DNA from: MPNP01 sp965221445
GTDB lineage: Bacteria; Pseudomonadota; Alphaproteobacteria; Rhodobacterales; Rhodobacteraceae
Direction: 5' to 3'
DNA: 64,000 bases
Assembly: GCA_965221445.1 (NCBI GenBank)
Contig: CBDCSF010000004.1
Location: forward strand, 1-64,000
Of this stretch, positions 43,513-53,114 are shown piece by piece (position 1 is the first letter of the stretch; the number at the start of each line of letters is the position of its first letter). The position numbers were made by a program, and so were the translations under genes. Below the pieces are notes generated by a model. That model was not told the DNA's origin. It did not search any database and worked only from the letters and a program-made list of their open reading frames with translations.

Positions 43513-46065
43513 ATGACCGTTACATCATCGGAAGACAAGGCAATTGATCGCCAGGGGCAATGGCGTTCGGCACGCCCCCTGGCCCGTACAGTTGATATTC
43601 TTGCAGGCCCGGCAACAGGTGCTGTTCTTGCAGGCGGTTTTAGTCTGATGATCGTGGTGCCGGTATTGGCCTTGCCAGCTTGTCTGGTTCTGGGGTGTTA
43701 TCTCTTCTGGGTAGCGAGCAAACAATACCGCTTGCCGATGAGAGTTCCCAAGAGCTGGGGTATGGTGGATTACAGTGACAACGTACCGGGAAGCGATAGC
43801 AGGTTCAGGCAGGCGGAGGGTCTGCTGTTTCTTGGGAACGATGATTCAGACCGTGAGTTGTGGATTACCAATTCGGATGCCAGGCGTCATAAATTCGTAC
43901 TGGGGACAACCGGTTCGGGCAAGACGGAATATTTGCTTGGGAATATTGTACAGCCCTTGTGCTGGGGATCGGGGTTTCTGTTTATTGATGGGAAGGGAAC
44001 ACCTGAATTCTATTCACGGATCTGGACGTTGGCCAAGAGATTTGGACGGGAGGACGATGTTCGTCTTATCAACTTTACCGGGGTATCCGGAGAGGGCAAA
44101 GTGGATGCCGATGCACTGGCGGGCAGTATTGGGTCACAGTCAAATACCCTGAATCCGTTTTCCTCGGGGACATCCGACCAGTTGATAAACATGATTGCGT
44201 CACTGATATCGGATTCGGGTGGTGGGGGTGATATGTGGCGGGACCGGGCTGTCAACCTGATGTCCACCCTGGTGAGGGCCCTGGTGGAAATGCGGGACCG
44301 GGAGGAAATTTTCATGGATGTACAATCCATCAGAGACTATATGCCTCTCGGTGGAGGTGTTCCTGGTGGAGCCAAACCTGCTGACGGGAACCGAAAGGAG
44401 ATCCTGATCAGTGACATCACGGAAACCCAGTGGGATTACATTCGGAAAGACAAGTCCTCGGGAGCTCTTTATCTCCGAACCCTGAAGGGCGAATTCTCAA
44501 GTGCCACGACACTTGCCTTCAAGGGTTTTTTCGATTCCCTGCCCGGTTTCAACCTACAGGCTCTGTTGGAGGGTAAGGACCAGGGTAACACGACGCTGGA
44601 ACAGTATGGCTATCTTACGATGCAGCTGACGAAACCCCTGGGAACTATGGCTGATGATTACGCCCACATATTCAGGACGTCCCTGGCTGAAGTCTCAATG
44701 GAGGATGTGGTATATCGGCGACGTATCCTGGTGGTACTTCTTCCAGCCCTGCAGAAAGCCCCGACGGAAACCCGCAATCTTGGCAAGATCATTGTCAGTA
44801 TGGGCAAGGCCATGATGGGTGCCGCATCAGGGTCTAAGGTTACGGGGACCAGGGAGGAAATCATTGAATCCTCACCCACGCGTTCATCGAGTCCCTTTCT
44901 GGCAGTTTTTGATGAGGCTGGCTATTATCTGGTTCAGGGAATGGATGTCATGGCGGCCCAGGCCAGATCGCTTGGTTTTTCAATCATTGTCGGAGCCCAG
45001 GATCTCCAGGCAATGCGTGGTGAACAGAAACAGGTTGCCGACAGTGTGATAGCCAACACCTTTTTGACGGCCATCGGTGCCACGGTTGATGCGAATGATT
45101 CCCTGGAATTCATCAAGCGCAAGGTGGGGACCCAGAAAATTCTACAGAGTACGGGAATGGAACGGATTGAAGGTCTGGCTGGAACGTCCTATAAGGAAGG
45201 GTCCCTGGGTTTCAACGATGTGGAACGGTTGCAGGTTGACGAGCTTCGCAATCTTGGGGAGGGTCAATTCTATTTTGTCTTTCGGGACAAGGTCATCAGG
45301 GGCCGGAGTTTCTATGTCGGTAATGATTTTCATCACGAGATCACCAAGAACAGCCTTGTTCCCCTCAGGGGACCACTGGACAATCGGCAGATCCAGAATC
45401 AGCCCGGTGAGGAAAGCGACTCTGCAGTAACCGGTGATGACAGTTACTACATTGACGAGATGAACGAGGTTTTTTCCGTTATCGCAGCTAAACCATTACC
45501 AAAGCATGATGAAAGTGCTTGCCCCCTGACAGGTGAATTGATGGCGACCCTAAAGGGAACATCATTCCTGTCGCCAGTGGATGGTGGCCCATCCCCGACC
45601 TACATGACCCTGATGGAGATTGTCCTGGCCCAGGCTGTTGAAAGGGATCTCCCGGACATTCATGATTACAATGAACTGGCACAACTTGAGGACAGTGATT
45701 TCGAGCATCATGATGACATTGAATTGGATGGTGAGCTTGATGAGGACAGCACTCCCTCGCATTTCCACAAGGTACTCAAGGGAATGGGATTACCGAAAAG
45801 GGCAGATGAACCACCTGCAACCAGCCCTGAAAATGATACCCCTCAGAAGGAACCGGACACGATACCCCCCACCCTCAACATCAAGCCTTTTGGATCTCCT
45901 GTCCAGCCCACTCAGTCTTCTGCTGTCGCTGAGACTTCGTTCCTCGAGACCGACACGGAAAATTCTCCTGAAGATGACACCAATCTGATAGCCACTCCGG
46001 ATCAACTGGTTGCTGCCCTGGCTACCGATCCCGCTACAAGCGAGAAGGACCTTCATGATGTTTAA
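43513..46065 (+). CDS. trbC: DotL/IcmO (TrbC) coupling ATPase
   Basis: An 850-residue type IV coupling protein. Two N-terminal membrane segments lie near residues 28-70. Walker A is GTTGSGKTEYLL near residue 133, followed by FLFIDGKGTPEFYSRIW. Walker B is FLAVFDEAGYYL near residue 463, and SIIVGAQDLQAMRG follows as in DotL/TrbC. The last ~200 residues are acidic and Pro/Ser/Thr-rich, like the DotL tail that binds adaptors. It recruits DNA or protein substrates to the channel. It has its own promoter region with a motif A site. Confidence 0.9.
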   Translation: MTVTSSEDKAIDRQGQWRSARPLARTVDILAGPATGAVLAGGFSLMIVVPVLALPACLVLGCYLFWVASKQYRLPMRVPKSWGMVDYSDNVPGSDSRFRQAEGLLFLGNDDSDRELWITNSDARRHKFVLGTTGSGKTEYLLGNIVQPLCWGSGFLFIDGKGTPEFYSRIWTLAKRFGREDDVRLINFTGVSGEGKVDADALAGSIGSQSNTLNPFSSGTSDQLINMIASLISDSGGGGDMWRDRAVNLMSTLVRALVEMRDREEIFMDVQSIRDYMPLGGGVPGGAKPADGNRKEILISDITETQWDYIRKDKSSGALYLRTLKGEFSSATTLAFKGFFDSLPGFNLQALLEGKDQGNTTLEQYGYLTMQLTKPLGTMADDYAHIFRTSLAEVSMEDVVYRRRILVVLLPALQKAPTETRNLGKIIVSMGKAMMGAASGSKVTGTREEIIESSPTRSSSPFLAVFDEAGYYLVQGMDVMAAQARSLGFSIIVGAQDLQAMRGEQKQVADSVIANTFLTAIGATVDANDSLEFIKRKVGTQKILQSTGMERIEGLAGTSYKEGSLGFNDVERLQVDELRNLGEGQFYFVFRDKVIRGRSFYVGNDFHHEITKNSLVPLRGPLDNRQIQNQPGEESDSAVTGDDSYYIDEMNEVFSVIAAKPLPKHDESACPLTGELMATLKGTSFLSPVDGGPSPTYMTLMEIVLAQAVERDLPDIHDYNELAQLEDSDFEHHDDIELDGELDEDSTPSHFHKVLKGMGLPKRADEPPATSPENDTPQKEPDTIPPTLNIKPFGSPVQPTQSSAVAETSFLETDTENSPEDDTNLIATPDQLVAALATDPATSEKDLHDV

Positions 46066-46113
46066 GCCGGCTGAGTCCTCCCTCCTCCCTTCACTCCCTC
46101 TTACCTCCAGCAG

Positions 46114-46230
46114 GACCTGTCGTTCCCGTCTTTCGGAAGACATTCTTACTTGTTTCCCTTTCCTGTGTCCAGGTTCGGTCAACTTGTGGGCGTTTGCACC
46201 CCAGACCCCGCCATTCTGTAAAATAAAAAA
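46114..46230. repeat. Dispersed repeat R, full copy 1
   Basis: About 117 bp, roughly 88% identical by eye to 49716-49832 in the same orientation. It begins GACCTGTCGTTCCCGTCTTT and ends with CATTCTGTAAAATAAAA. The two copies flank the dotB to 49.7-kb block. Short open frames exist in it on both strands but no gene is convincing. The rest of the 46066-46294 gap shows nothing else. Confidence 0.75.
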
Positions 46231-46294
46231 TTTCTCCCCCATCCCCCTTATTCTATTCTATTTAAACCCTTTTTTACCTCATTGATCTCTCCCT

Positions 46295-47440
46295 ATGAAT
46301 TCAACAAGCGATTATATTTATCCTCTTCCAGCCAGTCTTGATATACCTTCATTTCGGGAATTCATGGTTCGTGCCTCCAGGGATTATGGAGCTTCGGACA
46401 TCTATCTTCAGACGGGAAGGACACTGGGCTGCCGTATTGAGGGTCAGATCCACAATTGCTCTTCCCGAACCCTCATGCCCCAGGAAGTTGAAACCGTTCT
46501 GGTTGAGACTTACGGAGCTGAAGCCGGTATCAGCCAGGTTCGTTCAGGGCAGGTGCTTGACTATGCATGGGATTTTAGGTTGGATCGCACCACCCGACTT
46601 CGTTTCAGGGTCAATTGTACCGGTGTCTGGAGTGAAAGGGGTATTGATGGTTTTGACATGACCTTCAGGGTTCTCCCCAGGGAGACTCCCTCTCTTGCTG
46701 ATGTTGGTTTGACGGTTGACATCTACGACTGTTGCACACCAGTTTCCGGCATTGTACTGGTTGCTGGTGGAACAGGGCAGGGCAAATCAACAACGCTGGC
46801 TGCGATTATTGGTCATTATCTCCAGCACTCAAGTGGTCGGGTTATTGATATTCAAGCTCCCATAGAATACACCTTCAGCGATATAGCCAGAGATATTCCG
46901 AGACTCGCTCAATCGGAGGTTCCCCATCATTTGCGGGATTTTGCTGAATCTGTCTGGGCAGCACTGCGTCGATCACCTGATACGATTTCCATTGGTGAAA
47001 CGAGGGATCAGGCGACGGTGAAGGCACTCATTGCCGCCTCACTGACAGGTCACCGTGTCTATACCACACTGCACGCCGGTAACGTCATTGAGAGTTTTCG
47101 CCGTCTTGTAGCCATGACCAGCCTGAAGTCGGATCGGGTGGGTGATTTGCCTCTTGTTCTCCGTTTTCTGATTGCCCAGCGCCTGCTACCCGGAATTTCG
47201 GGACAGCGACAGGTGGTCAGGGAATATCTTGAGATCAACGATTTGGTTCGTCAGAAGTTGTGGGAAGCTGAAACCAGAGACTGGCCGAATGTCGTTGCCC
47301 GGATCCTGTCTCAATCATCTACGGGTATAAAGGCCAGATCCTTTCGGCATGACTGTGATGAGCTGGTAGAAAGGGGCAGGATTACAAGACAGGTGGCCAA
47401 CAATTTTCTGCACTCGGCCGGCCTTGGAGATCTCTTATGA
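46295..47440 (+). CDS. traJ: DotB (TraJ) PilT-like secretion ATPase
   Basis: A 381-residue hexameric ATPase of the VirB11/PilT group. Walker A is GGTGQGKSTTL near residue 160; RVIDIQAPIEYTF, ISIGETRDQATVKALIAASL near 230, and TGHRVYTTLHAGNVIESFRRL near 245 complete the Asp/His and Walker B boxes. DotB and TraJ drive transfer from the cytoplasmic face. ATG 46295 has only a weak ribosome site. It overlaps the IcmT-LysM gene by 4 bp. Confidence 0.9.
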   Translation: MNSTSDYIYPLPASLDIPSFREFMVRASRDYGASDIYLQTGRTLGCRIEGQIHNCSSRTLMPQEVETVLVETYGAEAGISQVRSGQVLDYAWDFRLDRTTRLRFRVNCTGVWSERGIDGFDMTFRVLPRETPSLADVGLTVDIYDCCTPVSGIVLVAGGTGQGKSTTLAAIIGHYLQHSSGRVIDIQAPIEYTFSDIARDIPRLAQSEVPHHLRDFAESVWAALRRSPDTISIGETRDQATVKALIAASLTGHRVYTTLHAGNVIESFRRLVAMTSLKSDRVGDLPLVLRFLIAQRLLPGISGQRQVVREYLEINDLVRQKLWEAETRDWPNVVARILSQSSTGIKARSFRHDCDELVERGRITRQVANNFLHSAGLGDLL

Positions 47441-48282
47441 TATATGGCGAACGCTGTTTCTGGCGTGAAACATCAAACTATCCGCAGGTGATTATAGTTG
47501 ATGCAAGAATTCTGCTATTCCTGGGACTTGCTGTATTCAATGTAGGGGTTCTTACCTTCCTTCTTCTGCTACTCATGGTAGGTATTTTTCTATTACTGGC
47601 CTGGAAATCCATCAGGTTTGAATCAGCACTCAGATTGATCAGACTTTTTTTTCTGGGCCTGGAACGCCCTGCCACAACCAGACCATTACGTCAACCGGTC
47701 AATTATATCCAGTACGGTCCGGATGGCCGCTGGTGTCCCTGGCGACTCCGCAATCTCCCATATAGGGGCGGAGGAATTCTGGCCCTGGTTTGTGCAGTTG
47801 GTCTGGTACTTGCCCCTGAAAAGGGAAACAGCTGGATGTACTGGCAAGGTCTTGCCCCTTATTATCAAACTGAAGAGGCATCACCAGAAAATCTTCAGCG
47901 CCCCCTGCCTGGTGCCACACCTTTTTATTCACCTTCACCGGTTAATCCGGACTGGTATCAGGGCTGTCTCATGCCTGGCATTAATCAACACTGGTGCCAT
48001 CCGGTGCTTTTCAAGTCTCCTGATAATCTTGATCCACTGGATAGGCAAAACCATGGACCAAAGGCAAGGGAGGTATTCTGGCCGACCAGAATGAATAATG
48101 GTTTAGATGATACCAAAACCCAACCATCCTGTATCTGGATCGTTTCACCCGGTGACACTCTTTCTTTCATTGCCGGTGTAGTCTATGGATACATGACTCT
48201 TTGGCCGGAACTCGCTGCAGCCAATGGGATTGAAGAACCCTGGCATATTTATCCTGACCAATGTATTATCGACCTGAAATAG
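47437..48282 (+). CDS. IcmT/TraK-like membrane protein fused to a LysM domain
   Basis: A 281-residue protein. The first ~85 residues have the IcmT pattern: a CFWRETSNYPQVIIVDAR start, a hydrophobic pair of helices at about 25-55, then RFESALRLIRLFFLGLERP. IcmT and R64 TraK normally end there at 85-95 residues. Here a further helix (GGILALVCAVGLVLA near 110) and a LysM domain (WIVSPGDTLSFIAGVVYGYMT... NGIEEPWHIYPDQCI, residues 233-280) follow. LysM binds peptidoglycan, so the fusion could anchor the machine to the cell wall. It follows dotB as icmT does in Legionella. Confidence 0.75.
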   Translation: MIYGERCFWRETSNYPQVIIVDARILLFLGLAVFNVGVLTFLLLLLMVGIFLLLAWKSIRFESALRLIRLFFLGLERPATTRPLRQPVNYIQYGPDGRWCPWRLRNLPYRGGGILALVCAVGLVLAPEKGNSWMYWQGLAPYYQTEEASPENLQRPLPGATPFYSPSPVNPDWYQGCLMPGINQHWCHPVLFKSPDNLDPLDRQNHGPKAREVFWPTRMNNGLDDTKTQPSCIWIVSPGDTLSFIAGVVYGYMTLWPELAAANGIEEPWHIYPDQCIIDLK

Positions 48283-49676
48283 TCGATCAGGCTTTTTACA
48301 ATGCCATTGTCAAACTTGTTGGCAAGGCGGTCGAGGAATTGATTACAACCAAACGCGATATTCCTGATGAGCACCTGCAAACATGGCAGGAAGAGGCCAG
48401 CCAGTGGTTCTATAGCGGACTGCAACACACCCCCCGCAACCACCAGTATCGAGAATGGTTTATTCACAGATCCGTTTTACAGTTGACCGGTTTTGATGCC
48501 CTGGAGGCAGCACTTCTTCATCTGGCGTTTCAGCATCACCCCTCGGCCATGGTAACTCCTGAAAGGCTGGTGGCTGACAAGTTGCTGGGTGTCCCACCAC
48601 AAAAAGGCTGGCAACGATACTGGCAGCAGGAAAGGAAACTTCAGGCAGCTGTCGCCCAGCTGATTGAGGAACGTGGCTGGAGTGCCGACCCGCAGGATGG
48701 TCTCATTTATGAGAAGGATCCCTTTTTTGCCGGCAGAATCATGCGTGATGATGAAGGTCGTGTTCTGGTTGTGCTTCCCGACAGGGATACCGATATCGCT
48801 ACCGGCATGATCGGACCCATTGACAGTCGCCATCTCTGTCTTGTCCTGCATGACGCCAAACAGCATGTTTCCGTTCGGACAGGTGGGATCGTTACCATGG
48901 ATCCTCATTCCCTGGCGATCAACTGGCATGAAGCAATTTATGACAATGAGCTTGGCCGGGAACTAGCCGATCTCCGTGAATCAGTATGGAACAATCATGT
49001 ACTTGATGGCAACCCACTACCTGATACAAAATCATTAAAGAATCCCCCACCAGGTGATGGACAGTCAAGTCTTACTACGGATCAGCTCAACAATCTTCAA
49101 TTCCTTATTATGCAACATCGCCTAGGCAAGGAAATTCTGGATTACTCCTGCAAATTCCACAGGGAAAGCAGGCATCTTCTCCATTCCTTTCTGACAGAGA
49201 GTTCCCTTAAACCAAATGCATATGCTTTTGGGGATTGCAGGTTAAACTACCAGCTGACCCGTGATCCATCTCGTATCCGGGAAGCTCTTGAGACTCTGAA
49301 TATCCCGCTGGAGAACCTGAGGAGTCCTCTCAAGGCAGGTGATAAGGGGGAAATCAACCGTATTGCATTACAGGCCATGTTGGCGGAATTGAAAATCCTG
49401 CTGGCTGACGATGATCATGTTGCCCTGAAGGAGGGGGTTGAGCGTTTGCTTAAACTTCCCATCGAACTTGGTCCCATTGACATGAAAAAGGCAGCCTCGC
49501 TTTTGGATAAATCAACCCTTGTTTCACCTCATGAAATTAACAGGGAACGTCTGGAAACAGGTGTAACCCATGTCTTGTGGGATAACAAAATCAGTGAGAT
49601 GAGGGAAAAACTTGGGTCTTTCTATGAGGAACAGGTATTGGCCATGCAAAACAGCCTGACCACCAGTGACGATTAA
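48261..49676 (+). CDS. Hypothetical protein of the dotB block
   Basis: A 471-residue soluble, charged, mostly helical protein. It starts 22 bp inside the icmT-lysM gene. No catalytic motif, signal peptide or membrane helix was seen. Segments such as WQEEASQWFYSGLQHTP and GVPPQKGWQRYWQQERKLQ suggest helical protein-protein contacts. Being coupled to dotB and icmT, it is probably a cytoplasmic accessory of transfer. Confidence 0.55.
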   Translation: MYYRPEIVDQAFYNAIVKLVGKAVEELITTKRDIPDEHLQTWQEEASQWFYSGLQHTPRNHQYREWFIHRSVLQLTGFDALEAALLHLAFQHHPSAMVTPERLVADKLLGVPPQKGWQRYWQQERKLQAAVAQLIEERGWSADPQDGLIYEKDPFFAGRIMRDDEGRVLVVLPDRDTDIATGMIGPIDSRHLCLVLHDAKQHVSVRTGGIVTMDPHSLAINWHEAIYDNELGRELADLRESVWNNHVLDGNPLPDTKSLKNPPPGDGQSSLTTDQLNNLQFLIMQHRLGKEILDYSCKFHRESRHLLHSFLTESSLKPNAYAFGDCRLNYQLTRDPSRIREALETLNIPLENLRSPLKAGDKGEINRIALQAMLAELKILLADDDHVALKEGVERLLKLPIELGPIDMKKAASLLDKSTLVSPHEINRERLETGVTHVLWDNKISEMREKLGSFYEEQVLAMQNSLTTSDD

Positions 49677-49715
49677 TTAGGGAATTATAATTAGCACTCT
49701 CTTGCCCTTCAGCGA

Positions 49716-49832
49716 GACCTGTCGTTCCCGTCTTTCGGCCGATTCTCCTCTTTGTTTCCCTACCCTGTGTCCAGGTTCGGTCAACTTGTTGGTGTTTGCA
49801 CCCCAGGCCCCGCCATTCTGTAAAATAAAAAT
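49716..49832. repeat. Dispersed repeat R, full copy 2
   Basis: Direct repeat partner of 46114-46230, starting 40 bp after the stop of the preceding gene. In this copy the hairpin GGTG-TTTG-CACC is perfect, while copy 1 has a C opposite the A. This may hint at a structured RNA, but only one such change was seen. Confidence 0.7.
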
Positions 49833-49859
49833 ACTCTCAGACCTCTTTACAATTTGTCA

Positions 49860-49879
49860 TGTGTATGTCTGTATACACA
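49860..49879. promoter_or_regulatory. Motif B dyad before the ankyrin block
   Basis: TGTGTAT (49860-49866) and ATACACA (49873-49879) form an inverted repeat with a 6-bp spacer, the tightest copy of this motif. It lies 40 bp before the start of the first ankyrin gene. Confidence 0.6.
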
Positions 49880-49918
49880 CAATTGAATTGAAATTGTTTG
49901 AAAAGGGAAGGGGATTAC

Positions 49919-50968
49919 ATGCCTCTATCATCTTCAGGAACAACACGCCAGAGAAAATTTTCTACTGCCATCATCAATGGGTGTACCGGTCAGGTCTCGG
50001 AATATCTTGCTGAAGGGATCAACCCCAATGACCATCACCCGGAAGGACTAACACCCCTAGCCCTGTCCTGGCAAAACAATGATTGGTTGTGTGCGGAACT
50101 TCTGTTGAATTATGGTGCTCGGATCAACGGAACAATGACTCATGACGGCATGGGGGATGACAACACCCTTTTACATCTTGTTTGTGCCAAACGCAGTGCT
50201 GATCCCGCCTGGATTTCCTTCCTGGGTGAACACAGGGCCAACCCTGATGCTGAAAACAGTTTGGGACTGACACCCATGTATTATGCCACCTCCGTGTTCA
50301 GTGCGAGGAAGATCGGAGCTCTTGCTGCGATTGGAGCTTCCGGTTCACGTATCTATCGCAACCGTCCGGTACTTCATATGGCTGCAATCAAGCATTCTGC
50401 CCGACTTGTAACTTCACTCGTGGACGCCGGCACCTCAATTGACTGTAGGGACGAAGATGGTCGAACGGTATTGCATTATGCCAATCTCTTCCGGTCATAC
50501 CGTGTTCTTGATGAGGTTTTTGGCCTCGGTGCCAACCCCAATGCACTTGACATCTGGAGTAACACGCCACTCCATACGATTGTCAGTACTCTTATCCATC
50601 ACAGTCTGCATCCTGTTTTTCTGGATTCTTTCCTGACGGCCGGGGCCAGACTCAATACCCGGAACAGGGATGGGGAAACCATTCTACACAAGCTTCCATG
50701 GCAGAAGCCTTCACGGGCAAGAAACTGGCTTGAAAGACTGCTGGCTGCCGGAGTTAAAGTTAATATTGCGGACAGAAAGGGGGTTACTCCCCTGGAACTT
50801 GCTGAGCAACATCAGGACAGAAGTCTGGTCAATATGCTCCTGGCTGCCGGTGCCAGGAAAGCTGAAATCAAATCACAAGTTGCGTTTCAATATAATAGAC
50901 AGAATCTTGCCATCTCTCCAATTGAAGACAGGACCGGTCAAACCCATATCGGAAGGGTAACGATATGA
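49919..50968 (+). CDS. Ankyrin-repeat protein
   Basis: A 349-residue protein starting at ATG 49919 after GGGAAGGGG. About seven ankyrin units run along it, for example TPLALSWQNNDWLCAELLL, NTLLHLVCAKRS, TPMYYATSVF, PVLHMAAIKHSARLVTSLVD, TVLHYANLFRS, TPLHTIVSTL and TPLELAEQHQDRSLVNMLLA. There is no signal peptide. It overlaps the next ankyrin gene by 4 bp. The target is unknown; it may be an effector, an inhibitor or a scaffold for the ATPase encoded downstream. Confidence 0.85.
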   Translation: MPLSSSGTTRQRKFSTAIINGCTGQVSEYLAEGINPNDHHPEGLTPLALSWQNNDWLCAELLLNYGARINGTMTHDGMGDDNTLLHLVCAKRSADPAWISFLGEHRANPDAENSLGLTPMYYATSVFSARKIGALAAIGASGSRIYRNRPVLHMAAIKHSARLVTSLVDAGTSIDCRDEDGRTVLHYANLFRSYRVLDEVFGLGANPNALDIWSNTPLHTIVSTLIHHSLHPVFLDSFLTAGARLNTRNRDGETILHKLPWQKPSRARNWLERLLAAGVKVNIADRKGVTPLELAEQHQDRSLVNMLLAAGARKAEIKSQVAFQYNRQNLAISPIEDRTGQTHIGRVTI

Positions 50969-51381
50969 ATGGTGAATTTGTCGATATACCCTGGATTGGC
51001 CCAGATCGACTTTATCTCTATGCTGTACAGGGTAATCTCTTTATGGTTGATATCCTGCTTAACCATGGGGATGATCCCAATGCCAGAACGTCCAGGGGTG
51101 ACGCACCCCTTCATGCCAGTTGTCGCAGTTGCCATGAGCCGGTTCTGACCAGGCTTTTGTCCTGGGGTGGTGATCCCAACATCATGGGGTGCTGGTACGA
51201 AACACCCCTTCACATCGCTTCGGAAAAGGGTTGGCAGAGAGGCATCACCCTGTTGCTGGCTGCCGGTGCCAATGTCAATTGTTCCGACAGGGGAGGGTAT
51301 TCACCTCTGGCCACAGCTATACGTTTCAAACAGAGGGATACTGCCCGGCAATTGCTGGAGGCTGGGGCCGAACCACGGTAA
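50965..51381 (+). CDS. Small ankyrin-repeat protein
   Basis: A 138-residue protein made almost entirely of about four ankyrin repeats (LYLYAVQGNLFMVDILLNHG, APLHASCRSCHEPVLTRLLS, TPLHIASEKGWQRGITLLLA, SPLATAIRFKQRDTARQLLE). It is coupled to the previous ankyrin gene by an ATGA overlap. The next gene, with a P-loop ATPase and further ankyrin repeats, begins 140 bp downstream. Confidence 0.82.
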   Translation: MNGEFVDIPWIGPDRLYLYAVQGNLFMVDILLNHGDDPNARTSRGDAPLHASCRSCHEPVLTRLLSWGGDPNIMGCWYETPLHIASEKGWQRGITLLLAAGANVNCSDRGGYSPLATAIRFKQRDTARQLLEAGAEPR

Positions 51382-51521
51382 TCTATTTCAGGAAATGGTA
51401 AGCCAATAAATTACGCTAATATTTAAAGTAAGCGGGATATACTGACCAACCCTTCTTTTGCTTGATAATAGCCATATTTAGGTATAAATCTGAAATGGAA
51501 CAGCTTTTTGGAATTGCGATT

Positions 51522-53114
51522 ATGACCAAGCCTTACAGATCCGAACTGATGGAAAGATTCCTGCGAGAGGAGGATAGGAACATAAATCATTTCTTTACAG
51601 GTCGTGAGGATATACTACAAGCTATCCAGTCTAAAGCCCTTGCTGTTAATGAACAGACCCAAGCCAAAATCTCAAGTTCTCCTGCTGCAGGCCTTACCCA
51701 GATCATTCAGGGTCCACCGGGAGTGGGAAAAACGAGCCTTCTCGAAAAAATCAGACAGGATAGTCTAAAGGTATTGAAGGAAAACAAAAAAGGACACAAG
51801 ACCATACCGGTTATGATTACGAACCCACGCCGTCTGTCCTATGAAACACTTGGCAAACGGATAGCGGAAACGATAACTGAACTGTCGCAGGAACTTGGCA
51901 GTGTCAAGAATATTGACAAGATAAAAGGATCTCTAAAGGCCGTCTCATCCATAGGTATACCGGGAATAGTTGAAGTGGATCTTGATGGAACTCGTACCCT
52001 TAAGAAAAAAAACCTTGTTCCTGAGGGATACACGATCATTCTGATGATAGATGAAATTCAGAATATTCCACCTGACAAGGATTCCGAGGCAGCAATGGTT
52101 TTGGAAAGTCTGCATGGCGGCAGCGATGGCTACCCCATACTTCCAGTTGTAGCAGGACTCTCCAGTAGCAGGGGTATATTAACCCATTACGCCTTTTCCC
52201 GTCTTGGAGGATGGGCACTTCACAATGTACCAACGCTTACGGCGAATGAGGTCCGAGAATCTTTTGAAAAATTTATAGGGTATTTCAATATACGGTCAGA
52301 TAAGGACACAACCAGAATCTGGTCCGATTTCATGGTTGACTGGTCGGGAGGCTGGCCCAAGCATCTTCAGAATACAATGGCGGTTCTTGGTAGGTTTATT
52401 CATTGTCTGAAGGATCAGGGAAATCTGACAATCGCTGATCCTCATCTAGTCAAGAAGGCAGCTTTCCAAAAAAAAACTGAATATTACAAAACCAGGTGTG
52501 GATTATTTGATTCCATGCCCGTAATTATCGGAGAGATAATGGCTGAAGTGGGATCAATACCAAAATCTCAGGTTGAAATTGTAAACATTTCCCGGGATAT
52601 TTATATGAGTTCGAAGTGGAAACCCATAATTGAGGAACTTGATTTTCCCGTTCCAAATTTCCATTATTTGCTACACAACGGTTTTATCGATAATGCTCCA
52701 GAACCATTTGAGGATTGTTATCATTGTCCGATTCCATCCTTGCAATCGTTTATAGTAGCGACGACAGGATCAGGAATTCATACAGCAGTATATGAGGGTG
52801 ATGAGGGGAGCATAAGGCCCCTCATACAGAGAGGGCATGATATCAATGGCCAGGATGCCTGGGGACGAACACCCCTGCATATTGCCGCCGAGAACAACTG
52901 GGATCGGGTGGTAGCTGTCCTTCTTCAGGAGGGTGCAGACCCGGAAATCCGTGACCAACAGAACAACCGCCCTCTGGAATTGGCAAGGGAGGATTCTGCA
53001 TCCCACCTGAAGCTCATGAGGGTGTCTGTTGCCATAAAGGATAATAACCCAACTGACACTCAACAATCAAAGCTTACAGAAAACCAGTCGGTTTCATCCC
53101 GCCCCAAAATGTAG
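51522..53114 (+). CDS. P-loop ATPase fused to C-terminal ankyrin repeats
   Basis: About 530 residues from ATG 51522 (51495 or 51462 are also possible; ribosome sites are weak). The N-terminal ATPase has FFTGREDILQAI, Walker A IIQGPPGVGKTSLLEKI near residue 67, and Walker B TIILMIDEIQNI near residue 175, resembling AAA/STAND-type ATPases. A helical segment follows, then two ankyrin repeats near residues 420-490 (GIHTAVYEGDEGSIRPLIQ; TPLHIAAENNWDRVVAVLLQ). An N-terminal fragment of a paralogue is at 22383. Its 3' end overlaps the convergent DUF5131 gene by 21 bp. A switch or sensor role is an inference. Confidence 0.75.
   Translation: MTKPYRSELMERFLREEDRNINHFFTGREDILQAIQSKALAVNEQTQAKISSSPAAGLTQIIQGPPGVGKTSLLEKIRQDSLKVLKENKKGHKTIPVMITNPRRLSYETLGKRIAETITELSQELGSVKNIDKIKGSLKAVSSIGIPGIVEVDLDGTRTLKKKNLVPEGYTIILMIDEIQNIPPDKDSEAAMVLESLHGGSDGYPILPVVAGLSSSRGILTHYAFSRLGGWALHNVPTLTANEVRESFEKFIGYFNIRSDKDTTRIWSDFMVDWSGGWPKHLQNTMAVLGRFIHCLKDQGNLTIADPHLVKKAAFQKKTEYYKTRCGLFDSMPVIIGEIMAEVGSIPKSQVEIVNISRDIYMSSKWKPIIEELDFPVPNFHYLLHNGFIDNAPEPFEDCYHCPIPSLQSFIVATTGSGIHTAVYEGDEGSIRPLIQRGHDINGQDAWGRTPLHIAAENNWDRVVAVLLQEGADPEIRDQQNNRPLELAREDSASHLKLMRVSVAIKDNNPTDTQQSKLTENQSVSSRPKM

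Noticed and set aside
45790..46285. Small genes on either strand across the 117-bp repeat
   Set aside because: The frames extend through repeat R and the end of dotL, and lack ribosome sites. The similar peptides at 46.2 and 49.8 kb only reflect the DNA repeat.
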